Part shown: positions 11,756 to 24,567 of the stretch, piece by piece
Layout: each line of letters begins with the position of its first letter
How positions within the stretch are numbered: the stretch's first letter is position 1
Source: Parascedosporium putredinis
Lineage: Eukaryota > Ascomycota > Sordariomycetes > Microascales > Microascaceae
Reading direction: 5' to 3'
NCBI GenBank assembly: GCA_949357655.1
Contig: CASHTG010000005.1
Location: 1,111,150-1,175,149, forward strand
Length of the DNA stretch: 64,000 bases
Position numbers and translations under genes: made by a program
The notes under the pieces: model-generated
Database searches by the model: none
Told to the model about the DNA's origin: nothing
What the model saw: the letters and a program-made list of their open reading frames with translations, nothing else

Positions 11756-13671
11756 ATGCTTTTTCTTTTATGCTTGACAGCCTTTCTCAGGTTCACGGTA
11801 GCAGCTCCTTCCACGTCTGACATTCCATTGCTTGCTCGAGCGTCTTGCTCAGGTAACACCGCCAACACCCGGTCCACTTGGTGTGACTTCTCTGCGGATA
11901 CCGACTATACTGTCACTGCACCTGATACTGGCGTTACTCGCGAATGTGAGTCCCTCTTCCCTTGAGACTGAGTAAATAGAGCTTAGTTCCGTGGATGTAT
12001 GGATACAGGGAGTAAATCGCAGTCCTGACCACTTCCTCTAGACTGGTTCGAAATCACCGAAACTACTGCCGCACCTGACGGCGTAGAAAGATATGTGCAG
12101 GTTATCAACGGCACTATTCCTGGTCCTACAATTATTGCTGACTGGGGTAGGCAAATGCCAGCCTTCCCTAACTCGGAACCTCGCTAACTGTAGAAATTTA
12201 GGCGATACTGTGGTAGTTCACGTCACTAATTCGCTTGCCATTTCTACTAATGGCACCAGCATACACTTCCACGGAATTCGCCAAAACTATACTAACCAGA
12301 ATGATGGTGTCTCGTCTATCACCCAGTGCCCAACACCACCGGGGTCGTCTATAACTTACACATGGAAGGCCGCACAGTACGGGTCAGGCTGGTACCACTC
12401 TCATTTTGGCTTGCAAGCCTATCAAGGAGTATTTGGTGGAATCGTGGTAAATGGCCCGGCAACTGCCAACTATGACGAAGACCTCGGCCATATTTTCCTG
12501 AACGACTGGAGCCACGAAACAGTTGACCAGTTGTTCCAAACCGCCCAGACCCGTGGTCCACCCACTCTCGATAATGGCCTCATCAACGGCACGAATGTAT
12601 ATGGGGAGGATGGTGACGATAGCCAGGTTGGCCAGCGTTTTGGAATGACCGTCACAGAAAACACCTCCTACCGATTAAGGATCGTTAACTCCGGCGTGGA
12701 TACTCACTTCAAGTTTATGATTGATAATCACACATTAACTGTGATTTCAATGGACTTTGTGCCGATTGAGCCATTTACGACGGACGTATTAAGTATTGGA
12801 ATGGGTATGACATGACGGTGTCGTCGCTTAGAGAAACACGCACAATGCTAACTACTCTATAGGTCAGAGATACGACGTACTTATCACCGCAGACCAATCT
12901 GCGGTCGCTGATAGCTTTTGGATTAGGGCTATTCCACAGTCCGCCTGCAGTGAGAATGACAGCCAGGATAATATCAGAGGAATCCTATCCTACGGGGCCT
13001 CGTCGACGACACCGTCGACCTCGAGGCCGGATAGCTACTTTGAGGGTTGTGAAGACATGGACGCTACCAGCCTTGTTCCCCATGTCGTCAAGTCTGCGGG
13101 CACACTAGCCAATAAGGGTGTGGAGGAGGCAACCGTAGGGTTCAATGAAGACAGGCACTTCCGCTGGTTCTTGAACTCAACTACTATGCTAGTTGAGTGG
13201 GCCGATCCGACGCTCCTTAGCATTTTCGAAGGCGAAACGTCTTGGGACACCTCCGATGCCGTTATCGAGCTCCCTAATGCTGACGAGTGGGTATTGATTG
13301 TGATAGAGACTGCTTTATCGATCCCACACCCTATACATCTCCACGGCCACGACTTTCTTGTGCTTGCCCAGGGAGCAGGAACCTACAGCAGCTCTGTAAC
13401 GTTGAACACAGAAAATCCGCCTCGCAGAGACACTGCTATGCTCCCAGCGTCCGGATACCTTGCTATTGCCTTTCAGACGGACAATCCAGGAGCTTGGCTC
13501 ATGCATTGCCACATTGGCTGGCACACGAGCGAGGGCTTTTCTCTCCAATTTATTGAAAGATACGATGAGATTGTGGAGTTGATTGACTCGGACGAGTTAA
13601 CAAACACCTGCGAAGCATGGTCTACTCATGTAGAAGTATTCGAGGTTGAGCAGGAAGACTCTGGCTTATAG
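11756..13671 (+). CDS. Laccase-like multicopper oxidase, secreted
   Basis: The gene is complete and free of frame breaks. Exons are 11756-11945, 12042-12146, 12202-12804 and 12863-13671, all with GT-AG introns. The protein begins with a signal peptide (MLFLLCLTAFLRFTVAAP). All four copper-binding segments are present: HFHG, YHSH (in GWYHSHFG), HPIHLHGHDF and HCHIGWH. The early VINGTIPGPTI block is typical of ascomycete laccases. The enzyme oxidises phenols with one-electron chemistry and reduces O2 to water outside the cell. The axial position beside the type 1 copper, five residues after the last His, is Phe (HTSEGF); ascomycete laccases more often have Leu, and Phe is linked to higher redox potential in basidiomycete enzymes. 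There is no evident membrane anchor. It differs from neighbouring genes in needing no correction and containing no G/C run of five in its exons. Confidence 0.95.
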
Positions 13672-14968
13672 TCTAACCCTCTGGCAATGTTATAAATAGT
13701 CTTAGGTTTTCTCTTTCTCAATTTTAGCTATATACAATATGACAACGTTCAATATAGTGACTAAACTTTTACAATTTGTCGGGACTACCTATCCGTTTGA
13801 TTCCCACATTTCTGATGCTATCGATCGTGCAACAGCATGATGCCACAAACCGACGAGACCGTGCGGTAAGTCATATCTAGTGATGATAATTTGATTGATA
13901 CACGCGTACCCTTCAAATTTATAGAGTTTCCAAAAGTCACTGCTTTAGGTAGCCATTTTTAAGCGAGGATCATCATTACAGACTAAAGCTCAACGGGAAA
14001 AAAGGGATGAGTGTAGAAATGGCTGACAAAATGATACAAAGACTTTCTTATACATACTCCATCCTACAGAGTACCCCGACTACGAAGAGAATCTAGCGGC
14101 ATCATCCCACTATACATGATTTCGGGGATGACAGCGATATGCCCCTTGCCAATTCATATTTAGAATTTATAGGAGTCAACGTATATAATGATAGCTAGTC
14201 TGTAGTGTCTTCAACATAGGCTCTAGCATCGAATGATAGTTCAGTTTACCGGTGTTACACTTTACTCGCGCTACTTAAATAAGAAATTGAAGTACTCCCT
14301 CGTGATAGAATCTCACGAATCCGACGAGATAGCTCCGTTAAGTGAACTATCGCCCATGTAAGATCTTTCCGTAGCCGGCACAGTCGAGGCTGTCATGGCC
14401 AAGACATCATCACAAACCACGAGTGCGAGCACGGTGACCGGAGAAGTGGGATTTCTTCAGGTGAGAGGAATTCCTGGAGATGGTGCCGAGGTACATTTAT
14501 GAGTGTAATGGCTGTCGCCTGCTTACGTATCATTGCTACAGATATAATCTGTTCAGCTAGGACTGGACGATCGTGTTCAGTGGTGTCGGGCCGCCTCTGG
14601 TCTTGGAGGTGTTCTTAAAGTTTGGGTAAGATGGAACTAGCTTTTAAGCCGTGCATTTTGAGTACGCAATACCAAAATTACAGAGCGCTGGGCCTATTGC
14701 GAATACAGGTCTTCTAGGGCACTGGTTTGTCTGAATTAATAGACGGTGGATTATCTCTCAGCTCATATCAAGTCTAGAGCGGTTGATTCGGCCACCTACG
14801 GAGGTAGCTAACCCTATCAGTCATTACTGCCTAGAAAAGTGACAACACTCCAGTTCACTGATACTGCTAAAGTAACGATCTTCGCATTGCCACTGGTTCT
14901 CTCATTCGTTAGCAACTCTTAATATAAGCCTCCCTGCCAATCCCCAAACCAAGTCGTACCGTAACCTA
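13672..14968. other. Intergenic, possibly gene remnants
   Basis: No open frame of useful length. An ATG near 14396 opens about 35 codons without recognisable similarity. It lies between the 3' ends of the laccase and the DUF1996 gene. Confidence 0.4.
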
Positions 14969-16350
14969 TTAATAAGTAACCAGCACATCGCCGGGGAGCG
15001 TCGTGAGCCCTGGGAACGATGTCAGAATATAGCCGTCTTGTAAATGCCGAGGAGTGCACTCACAATCTCCATTCCTACCCACATCTTCGCCTCCCACCTG
15101 CGTATCCTTCACGCATTTGGAAGCATCTTCGCTAGACTGCGTCTCCAAGATAGGGCAGAGGTCATTGACGCAGTCATTTCCCAAAGTCGCGTCCATGCCG
15201 CGCTGCAGGGCGTCGCCCTTCCAACCGAAGAGATAGTCTCCGTGCTGGCCATGACCGGTGCTGTAGAAATACGGTACCCATGTTAGTCAATGCAAAACCA
15301 GAGACCACCCGTCCACGGGCTGTGGGCGAACAAATGGTTTTGGGTGCATCTTACGGATCGCCATAGCTGTAGACAAAAGGTTGCTTCCCACCCTCAAAAT
15401 ACTCGGGGTTGTTGAACTGCTTCGTGTCCCACTGGATCTCATACATGAGCTGCGGGATTCGAACGGGGTGCGAGCTAGGACAGGCGTCGTTGGCGAGGAC
15501 GTTTCGACTCGGGGAGTAGGCGACGTGGCTCATGTGGTCGGCGCTGTCGAGCGTCTTCCCGTCCCAGCATGATGGGAAGATGATGGTCGCCCGGATGCCT
15601 CCGGGACACACCTTGGCCGGTAGTTCAGAGGTGTCTCTGGAATCACAAGGCGCACCACCGGCGCCGTTGCCATTGCAGCGATGGCAAATTCCGCGGGAGG
15701 TTCCATCTTGGCTGCGGAGTTGCGGGTCTCCGGCAATCATTCGGAATCCCTAGAAGTAGGGTTAGAAAACACTTCTCTGCGTCAACTTTATGGGGTATTA
15801 GTGAGGGAATATGCTCTGTACTGGTTGAAAAGCAGTCGTCTTTCCATTCCCACCATATGGGCTCATGTAATAGATTGTTAAGCCACCACCAATCGGTTGT
15901 TTCACGCCGTCGACACCCGTGAAGCCGTATTGTTGCGGTACCATCTTGTACGTGCCATTTTCGGGGACCGGAAGTACAAGCTAGCAGTCCAGTAGTTGCT
16001 GAAGTCTTCCGAGAAGGTGCACGAGGTACAAGTAGACACCTCGGACGGGTCCATGACAGTGTGATCCATCTACGAGGCCATTTGTCAGTGCCATGTACGA
16101 CTGTTAGCACGCTAAATAGGAAGAAAAGCTCTTTGTCTCTCGTGTATCGTACAGAAGCATTGAACGAGTTTCCTCCCACGATCTGGTGGGTATGCGGAGA
16201 TGGAATCATGCCCGGGTTGACGAGGGGGTCGATACGCTCGATGACAAGCTGAGAACAGCCAAATCGCAGCAGTCTGCCCACATTAATATTCTGAGCGACG
16301 CCATCAAGCGCCAGCAGCGCCACAACGGCAGCAAGATGCTCTCGCAACAT
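14969..16350 (-). CDS. Secreted DUF1996 protein
   Basis: The start at 16350 opens a signal peptide (MLREHLAAVVALLALDGVAQ) followed directly by the DUF1996 hallmark RFGCSQLVIERIDPLVNPG and PSPHTHQIVGGNSFN. Coding continues after an intron with CTSCTFSEDFSNYW, then GFRMIAGDPQLRS, PGGIRATIIFPSCWDGKTLDS, DHMSHVAY and CPSSHPVRIPQLMYEI. A last intron precedes TGHGQHGDYLFGWKGD, and the protein ends at 14969. About 400 residues is the family's usual length. The frame breaks once, at a G/C run of four (15963-15966). The family is abundant in fungi, extracellular or wall-associated, often with WSC domains, which are absent here. Its biochemical function is not established; the conserved His and Asp suggest a hydrolase or metal site, which is inference. 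Confidence 0.88.
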
Positions 16351-18229
16351 TTTAACTAGAAAGGTAATTTGCGATGGCCTTGCCTACTGTGTAAGGCGAC
16401 AAGAGCGCATGTCGATTAAGGTGGACACCGCGATCATTTAAACAAACATTTGCCCTAGTAAAGGAGGTTTAGCGATCGGCAGATGGAGGACGGCCCCTAC
16501 CCGTTTAGATTAAACCCCCAGTGGAGAAGAATGCGGCCTTTATTAGGGTAAATTAACTTTGATTACCTGTCACTTTCGGTGCCAATACCACACAACCAGG
16601 CTTTTAACTACAGAGTCTGGGCGCAAAGCAGCCTGCAGCATCGGCTGGAAGCCAGCTTTGAAAGTTTCTGCCACCCAATGAGGTTAGTTCTACCTGATGA
16701 AGTGCGACGCAAGATACTCTGATAATACGGTACTTATGCTCGAGGCAGCTATATGTTCGGGTAAAACAGAATCGGACTGAGACGTCAGTCCTTGAATTTC
16801 GATGAGCAGGTAGTCTTGATCCGGCGAACGCTTAAATAGTGGTCTCCCAATCCTTTACTTTACGACGTCCAGTAAACTGCTGGAACATTGTCTATATAGA
16901 TTAAGCGCATCGCGCCACCACCGACGGCCGCCTCCAGGCCCAGCCCAGGGCGGAGCAGCAACTATGTCTACAGCCCACAAAAGATTAACACGTTAGCCAG
17001 CCCAATCCTCCGAACCCCCGGCACTTCTCAGCTTAATGAGAGTGCAGTATATCTGATATCCGTAGATGAAAAGTCGCACCTCTTCCAGGAGAATCCAACC
17101 TTCATCAGCTGAGCCGGTTGCTCTTCTTATATAAACTAGCCTATAGTGGATTCTTGCGCCTGTCCTACATCCCCGCTCGGACGGAGCCACTCAACAGATA
17201 AGTCGCGCGATATTAGTGGCGTTGTGTTCTTGGTCGGAGAACGGTAAAGTGTCATTCTACGTGACCTAAAAGGTTGCCAGGAAGCATATCATGACGTCTA
17301 CAATGTCGTAAAGGGATACTCTAGTGTTAGGATAGCCCGCCGGATGAGCCTGCCGGGCCGCCCTCGGTTATATATCCTTTTAGTTTAATGTAACTTGCTT
17401 CTTATCTACTTCATCTCAATCAGTAGAAAGGTAGACCCTTATATACATGTCAAGCTAACTTCAAGATCACTGTACTATACTCGGTGTTCCTTCTAAGCTG
17501 AACCCTTGTAGGCCCCATAGTCATAATCTGCTATCTGGTCCGATCAGGTTGTAGTTCTATATTATGTGTGTATAGATCTGGTTAGCTGGTTAGCTAACGG
17601 AAGCCAGCAACTATATGGAATGCTCATCTCAGATTCACCGCTGATTCCTAAAATGCCCTGAACCTCTTGACTATGTCCTGCCGCCCTCCGGCCGGCGTCT
17701 TCCCCTTCTGAGGCTTAGAAGCCCGGAGCCCGATAGGTTACACCAATTGATGCCGAGCGTGATACGAAAATGCCTACCCCAGTAAAAGAATTTAGCTGGA
17801 GGTGTCAAGGGGTTTAGCTCTCGAGGCAGCTATCTATAGAGGGACTGACTTGAAAGACTCAGATCCAATACTAAATACACCTTCTTTCTATCCTTGATTT
17901 TAGGGCACTGGTCAGCCTATTGACATAGAAAATCGCTATTGATCTCCGAATTTTAAAACCACCCGCGTCATATAGTGCCTCCACGCTTGACAAGCTTTCT
18001 AGGATCCGAATATACGCTATATTTAGCTAACGGACGAGAACTCACGACGGCTTTTATATCTATTCGCTGATTCAGCTATTTAAACCTGCCCACCAGCAGT
18101 CTAGCTACATCACTTATATTATTTATGGCGGTCATCGATCAATAATTACCGAAGGTTGCTATAGTGTAATCCTAGAGATTTGAGTAAACCTGATAGTCTG
18201 TTTTCAACGGCAGTGCGTACGTCATGGTC
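16351..18229. other. Long intergenic stretch, no gene recognised
   Basis: Almost 1.9 kb without a supported gene. A minus-strand open frame at 16993-17190 has no recognisable motifs. Composition is moderately AT-rich with many CTAG/TATA words, so it may include old repeat remnants, but I found no terminal repeats. Confidence 0.4.
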
Positions 18230-20328
18230 TTATGGCATTGACTTCTCGTCAGTCCATGCCTCTTCAGTTGTACCATCTCCAGATTCCTTTTCCTCCCTAC
18301 CCTGTAAGCCTTCTGCAGAAAAGTCCCATGCCTCGTGTTGGCCAATCCCAGGCACCGGCGAAAGATAGCAGATGAGGGTATAGATAATGCAACCGCCGAT
18401 TAGTCCTGTCCAGTACTTTGGTTAGCGTTAGTACAATAGTGACGGATCAAATTCCCTTCATACCAATCAAGAAAGAGACCTTGAAAATTCTCGTCCAGGC
18501 TGTAGCAACGTTATAGCCACCGATAGCGCCCGCAAACCCGGCTAGTATAATGTTAGTAACAGTGGGAAGCAACTTTCGAGTTAGGATACACTCACGAAGT
18601 GACATCCAGATAAGCGATATCCAGGTTAAGAATGCCCTCCAATGAAATCCGTACTGATACCAGTAGATGGAAGTTTTGGTCCCAATATATAGGTCTGGAA
18701 CCTTGTACACCTGGCGGCGAACTATAAGATAATCAGCGATAAAAACCCCCATTAGTGGCGAAATGAAGATGCCTAGCGAGCCAACGACGGTGATAAAAGT
18801 GCTGGGAGAGTTGACGAGATTCCATGGGCATAGAGCAATTGCTATCACCGCTAGAATAAGCGCCCCTCGCCTAGCATTGATCACCTCCGGGGCAAGAGAG
18901 GCAAAGTCCATTCCAGTGGCGATGGCGTTAGAGGCCACATTAATCTAATTTTGCGTCAGTATACGCCACATGTCATGATGGGCTAAGGTTCTACGAACCG
19001 CAAGTTGACTCATAAACCAACCAAGGCCTGCAAAGAAAGTGCCGGCTCTAGTAGTAGCGCTGTAGTCTACTTTTTGGATATGAGCTAGCAGCGTCATTGG
19101 CTGCCAGATTATCTGGCCGTAGATGCTTCGAGTGGCACTCGTTATAAATATTCCAAACATGGCAGCCACACTAACGCTCAACGGGCACCCGACCCAGATG
19201 CCCCAACGAGCGGCAGAGGGCGTTTTCGTATATCTCGTCCAGTCCGCGTGGCGGATGCTAACGCCGCAGTAGGTTGTAGCCATAGTGCAAACGGCCTGAA
19301 TGAATTGAAAGGCAGTGTCTCTACCTCGGTAAAAATTGCAATTAGTCTAAGCCGGGATGATGGGGCGGGGGAAGGTGACTTACCCAGAGCTCAATTTCAG
19401 GGTCGGGGCGACGAGGTCACCGGCCCCGTGGTTCGCCGCCATAGCCCAGATAAACATACCAATAATTGTGAGGCTAACTCCGATAAAACTAGTAAGGAAG
19501 AAACCCTGGAGCTTATGAGGAGGAACGCATAACATTCCAACAAACACAACCCAGTAGATCATTGTGCCAATGAGGTCGTTAGTCGTTATATTCGCCCTTT
19601 TGATCGTTAAAATCGTTTCATGACTACAAGGACTCTACAGCCACCTACCCTTCAGGGAGTGTGTTGCGCATCCTATGATAGCTCGGGAAAATTGCGGAGA
19701 GCTCCAAATTCCAACCGTTAGCGAATCGTTATAAACATACATAGAGTAATAACCTTACCATTACCCGGATCGCTATGCCTCCCCAATAGCATTGAATGCC
19801 GCTGCTGTCAAGGTGTAAGTTGACACTCCTCAAAAGGACATATGGTATCGAAAGGGCTGCTGATACACATACTAGATGATGTTACCGAAACACTTGAGGA
19901 CCACAACAAAGTAACTTCCATACATCCCAAAGGCAGCCCGGCTCATCATTGGAAAGCCTAAGGCATATTTGATGCCAAATTCACCGCACCCCCAAGCTAC
20001 CACTGCAGATAACACCGACCCTAATATCATAGCACCGATGGCCTGGCCGGCACTCAAACCTGCTGCAATAGCAGATGAGCCCATAGTCCAATAAGTTGCA
20101 GCTATGCCGACGGACACCCTTTTGCCGTTTTAGTTTTCTTAACTATATGGGTAATGATTGGCACCATACTCACCAGAATCCCATGTACGTCTTGATGGTA
20201 TAGTTGCGGTTCTCAGGTAAGACTGGCAGAATGTCCGCATTGGCCCACCGGTTCGTTCTTCGGCCGTTATGGTCCTCCTCCTTGATTCGAATCAAGTTAA
20301 ACAATGTAACAAACGCATTACCCGCCAT
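18230..20328 (-). CDS. NCS1-family permease (Fur-type, uracil/allantoin/hydantoin-like)
   Basis: Multi-exon minus-strand gene. The N-terminal block TNRWANADILPVLPENR is the NCS1 signature. Then come YWTMGSSAIAAGLSAGQAIG, FGIKYALGFPMMSRAAFGMYG, HKLQGFFLTSFIGVSLTIIG, SIRHADWTRYTKTPSAARWG, NAIATGMDFASLAPEVINARRG and LMGVFIADYLIVRR, covering the usual 12 membrane segments. The tail reads GLIGGCIIYTLICYLSPVPG and ends in TAA at 18230. I chose MAGNAF (20328) as the start, although the frame is open further upstream. The family imports nucleobases, allantoin, hydantoins and similar small N-heterocycles with H+ or Na+. Beside LamA/LamB genes, a lactam or imide substrate is a reasonable inference. It is divergent from the aminotransferase, with an 860-base shared promoter. 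Confidence 0.85.
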
Positions 20329-21188
20329 TTTTGCGAAGGGTGCTGGCGCGATCAGCCAATTAGCACGATCAGTTAAAGGTGATATCTCAGGGCGGCTAGA
20401 ATAGCACAGGGGAACGGGAATTGATCTGTCAAAGGCCTCCTTCTTACCTTTTGACCAGAGGGTCGAGAATGGCCGTTTTAATGGGCTGTCAGGAGCAGGA
20501 GAGGGTAGCAAATCTGCGGGGAGTGTCCATTTTCTGGCATTTATGGGATATGCTCGCTTATCGCTACCACTACTGCAGCCGCACAGGACGGATCGTGGAA
20601 TGATGATAATTGTCTCCGGATCCGGGCCATCCTGGCACATCGGTATATTGATGGAAAGAAGGAGGCTATCCCAAATGAAGGAGTTTTACTCGCATCTCAA
20701 GTGTCCTGAAGAACTGGGAATGGAGATGTGAAAGGGGAAGAGATGGGCGGACAGAAACCGCGCTCGGACATTTTGCTGCGGCTATTCCAGATTAGGAAGT
20801 TCTTCTCGCACCATGCCAACTTCTCCTGATTCCACTAGAATGCGTACCGTCCTTTGCCTTTTCAATGATCTGACTGATTGCGGCGTTGCGTTTTAGTCCA
20901 TGGCTGCAGTTTGATGTGGATAACGTAGAGGACTCAGGATGCGACACATAATACGATAGGGGCTGGTGATCAAGGTATCCGACCTTGGGCCGCTTTCCTG
21001 AGCGGTTCCTAGGGAAATTGCCGAGAGGGAGTCATCCGCGTGGCCTCTCTTCAGAAGTGCCACTATATAGTGTTCGGCCTTAGTGTATACATCTAAACAG
21101 ACAATGCTTGGAGTTTCCGATCTTAGGTCGAGCCTTATCAAATTCGGCGTACATATTTGCTTAATCTTTCTATCAATCGCTGGGCACC
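20329..21188. promoter_or_regulatory. Shared divergent promoter of permease and aminotransferase
   Basis: About 860 bases separate the two divergent starts. The left part is also an upstream open extension of the permease frame, so the permease start could lie further upstream. I identified no specific operator. Confidence 0.35.
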
Positions 21189-22585
21189 ATGGAGTCCGCC
21201 ATCCTGCACCGCTCCCTGACGAAGAACTACCCTATCGCCGTCGGGGAGATGGAGTTTACATCATCAACGATAAAGGGCAGCGCATATTGGACGGAAGCAG
21301 CGGTGCGGCTGTTTCTAGCGTTGGACATAGCAACGAAGAGGTCATCGAGGCCATTATCGAACAAACACGATCACTGTGTTTCGCACACACTTCTTTCTTC
21401 ACTTCAGAAGCTGCCGAGGAGTTGGCGGGGCTCATCATTAGCCAAAGTGGCTGTGGCACCTTTTCTAGAATCATGTATACCAGTTCTGGATCGGAAGCGG
21501 TCGAAGCTGCCCTCAAGATTGCTCGGCAGTATCATGTCTTCCATGGTGACCTGAGAAGGATTAATATCATCGGACGATTGCACTCCTACCATGGCAACAC
21601 GATGGGAGCCATGGCTGCTGGGAACAATCCGCCACGCAGGGAAGCGTTTGAGCCGATGCTTAGTCCGGCCTTTCAGCATGTTAGCCGATGTTTCTACGAT
21701 AGAGACCACGACGGTATGACCGAGAGAGAATACGAAAACCACCTCATTGACGAGCTAGAGGCCAAGATCAATAGTCTTGGCGCCGAAACCGTCGCCGCTG
21801 TTATCGTTGAGCCAGTGGTGGGCGCCACGCTCGGCGCAGTTGCTGCTACACCTACCTATCTCCCTCGATTGAAAGCCCTATGTGAGAAGAACGGAATCCT
21901 CGCCATTTGGGATGAGGTCATGTGCGGAATGGGGCGCTCCGGGTCGTACCATGCATGGCAGAGCCTTGGCGGGGCGGCGCCGGATCTTCAAACCATCGGC
22001 AAGGGCTTAGGTGCCGGTTACCAACCGCTCTCAGCCATCCTTCTTAGTGAAAAGGTTGCGACCGAGTTTGAGCTACATGCAACGGGGGCGAAGAAGTTTA
22101 TAAACGGACAAACATTTCAGGGTCACCCGGTTGCTTGCGCCGGGGCGCTAGCCGTGCAGAAGATTATCAAACGCGATCGACTCATCGCCAACGTCCTTGC
22201 TAGGGGCGAGCAGCTTAACTCATCCTTGACGACTGGTCTACCTTCCGGCTTTTTCGAATATTCCGGGAGTCTGCGCGGTATGGGTCTCTTCAGAGCCGTG
22301 GATTTTGGGAATCTAGGTGCGGCAACCGGCGGCTCCCTTGCGCAGGAGGTCGTGGATGAGAGTTTTAAGCAGGGAGCAGCGGTGTACACCTGCTCATCCG
22401 CGGTCGATGCTGTGCTCATCGCTCCGCCTTTCATTATCACTGAGCAGGAAGTGGATGTCTTAGTGATGACATTCTTGAAGGCCCTAAGCACTGTTTTAGA
22501 GAAAAGAGGCAAAGCACAAGTCATCATCAATAATGGCCAAGATACCGAGTCGACATTGGTTGCAGAGGTATTGCATCGGCTGTAA
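21189..22585 (+). CDS. Class III PLP-dependent aminotransferase (omega-amino acid/GABA type)
   Basis: The family start is ATG at 21189 (MESAILHRSLTKNYPIAV). Four G residues at 21243-21246 break the frame and the rest continues in the next frame: GVYIINDKGQRILDGSSGAAVSSVGH, then YTSSGSEAVEAALKIAR, the PLP phosphate-binding GSEA loop. HSYHGNTMGAMAAG is the conserved SYHG motif. The cofactor Asp lies in IWDEVMCGMGRSG, and the Schiff-base lysine is in TIGKGLGAGYQP. The end is VAEVLHRL. About 465 residues is normal. This fold moves the terminal amino group of omega-amino acids (GABA, beta-alanine, diamines) to pyruvate or 2-oxoglutarate. Next to lactam-hydrolysing LamA/LamB it would convert the released omega-amino acid to a semialdehyde, the role GatA plays in Aspergillus nidulans. 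The specific substrate is inferred from context. Confidence 0.9.
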
Positions 22586-22986
22586 CTAAGTTCCGTCGCT
22601 ACAGATTTGCTCTGAGGTTATGAGGTCGGGCGCAGGGCACGCCTTCTCCGAGATGATCGTAGGAAAATGTACGGAGTAGCTAGTTTCTAGCCATCAAATA
22701 GGTTCTATTTAGCGTAAGAGTGTATGTAGATAACCAATACTGAATTGGTGCCAAAACAGACTATCAACTCATTTGTTATATTATATTTTGCCGTCACATA
22801 TTTGGAGAAGCGCTTATAATTTACGTCGACTCTGGCGGGTTGATATAGGCATAATCATAGAAGTAGCCAGACACGAGTCCCTTTCATAGTCTCCTAGAAT
22901 CACTGTTGATAGTACACTCCAAACTTGCTATACTGGCAGACCTAAACTGAGCACTTCCCCTACTAAATCCGCCGGCCTTATGCTCT
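22586..22986. other. Intergenic between convergent genes
   Basis: AT-rich spacer between the 3' ends of the aminotransferase and LamB-like genes. Nothing recognised. Confidence 0.5.
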
Positions 22987-23919
22987 TTATTCGAAACAAG
23001 CTTCTCGTGACCGAGCTTCGTCGATTGCTGCTCGAGCCGATTTGAGGCAGTCTATAGGGTCTAAACTCTAAGTAAGTACACGTTTTACTGCTGTTGAGAA
23101 GTAAAGCTTACTTGGAAGATCGCTATGGATGCAGCAAGTAAATCCCCGCCCTGCTATCGGGACAATGGCCTCATTCCCGTTTATAGATATGACCGTTCCC
23201 TCTGAAATGATCTTATCCATCTTCGGTCTGATGTCTGCCGATGGGACGCGACCGGCGGTTCTTTTGTTGATCAGTATCTGAGCTGGAAGCAGGGGCGATG
23301 AAATTGCAAAACTTACAGAATTGGAACTGTTTGCCCATGGTCATCGTACCAAAGATCTGGGAAAAATTCCGGAATAAATGGAATCTCATATTCCTTCGCT
23401 AGTTCCTCATGAGCAGTGCCGGGGAGTCCCACGAAAGGTACACCAAAGGTCTTGATCGCCCTCATACAGGCGTCCCCAACCATAGGATCGTCTTTAATCA
23501 TTCGATATAATTTCCCGTGCGGCTTAATATGACTCAACTTCATCCCTTCGGCTCTTAACATGGCCTCAAGCGCGCCCACTTGGTATAACACTTGGCTGTA
23601 TAAAGTTTCCGGAGGAATGTCTATAAGTCGGCGACCAAAACCCTCCTTGTCCGGCAACCCGGGGTGAGCCCCGACAGTCTTACCGTATTTCTTCGCCAGC
23701 TTGATGGTCTCGACCATTGTTGCTGAGTCACCAGCATGGAAGCCGCAAGCAATGTTCGCTTGGTCGATGAGCGGCATCAACTCCTCATCTGGGCCCTAAA
23801 ACACATTTAGACGGGAAGCCTTCATACTGAGGAGCTCGGTCGACTACGACTTACCATTTTCCATTGGCCAAAGGCCTCCCCATGTCGCAATTGATCAAGA
23901 TCTGTGATGCAGGTGTCAT
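22987..23919 (-). CDS. lamB: LamB/YcsF family protein (lactam utilisation; PxpA homologue)
   Basis: The start at 23919 gives MTPASQILINCDMG, the family opening. Exon 1 ends at 23855 (GTAAGT donor) and is one base short of frame because of a four-base C run at 23878-23881. Exon 2, from 23795, has MPLIDQANIACGFHAGDSATM, GAHPGLPDKEGFGRR, SHIKPHGKLY and GTAHEELAKEYEIPFIPEFFPD, all strongly conserved. Two further introns lead to RTAGRVPSADI, SEGTVISINGNEA, HSDLP and the end at 22987. Bacterial PxpA is the lactam-ring-opening subunit of ATP-dependent 5-oxoprolinase, partnered by PxpB and PxpC. Fungal LamB is required for use of 2-pyrrolidinone in A. nidulans. The partner domains are fused in the divergent gene beside it. 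Cytosolic. Confidence 0.92.
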
Positions 23920-24567
23920 GGCGACCGTCAATTAGAAGAGAAATATATCAAGACAACTAATTATTTCAACGAGTACTTGATAGTTCAGCTCTGATTCACC
24001 TGTCTAAACGCGGCCGAGTCATCAAGTTATCTTCTCTAGGAACTCGGTATAAGGCCTCCGGCACCTCTTCCACGTGATCCGGAAACGAATATAGGATGGC
24101 GGCATTATGAGGCCTAACTCCTCGGCACATTCCTTCCTCCGGCTGTCAGCGAATAGGGTTCTGTACCGACACGCCGAAGTGCGAGTCGAACTTCCTAATC
24201 CGGCATGAAAACCTCACCCGCGCTCCACCAAGGGCAACGGAGAATCGAAGCAGGGCTTAAGTGAGAATGAGGTCTCCACAACTTGAGGGGGTGATAAGGA
24301 TCTCAAATGGTCTTCGGCATCTAGTGTCCCCATGCGCCCAAGAACGGAATAAAATATCATATCCTAAACGGGATGTAAAAGCGTCATTGAGTAGTTCCAT
24401 CTAACAACGCCTGGCTAACTAAAGTAGCGTATCTTGTAGTCAGCTTCCATGCCATTACATCATATAAAACAGTGGTTTTATCTATTCCACCGCCCTTGCT
24501 CCTCATCGACACCTCTGCGTTAAGGCTAAGCAAAATAATCATCGAGTGTTTTTATTAGTCAAGAGCA
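23920..24567. promoter_or_regulatory. Divergent lamB-lamA promoter with GATA-type sites
   Basis: About 650 bases separate the two divergent start codons. I see TGATAA at 24292-24297 and its reverse complement type TTATCT at 24027-24032, both matching HGATAR, the site bound by AreA-type nitrogen regulators. Fungal lactam genes are known to be nitrogen-regulated, so this fits, but such six-base sites are common by chance. Confidence 0.4.

Noticed and set aside
15450..15480. GTTCGAATCCC on the minus strand looks like a tRNA T-arm
   Set aside because: It lies inside the DUF1996 exon and encodes the conserved HPVRIPQ segment; no acceptor or anticodon stem can be drawn.
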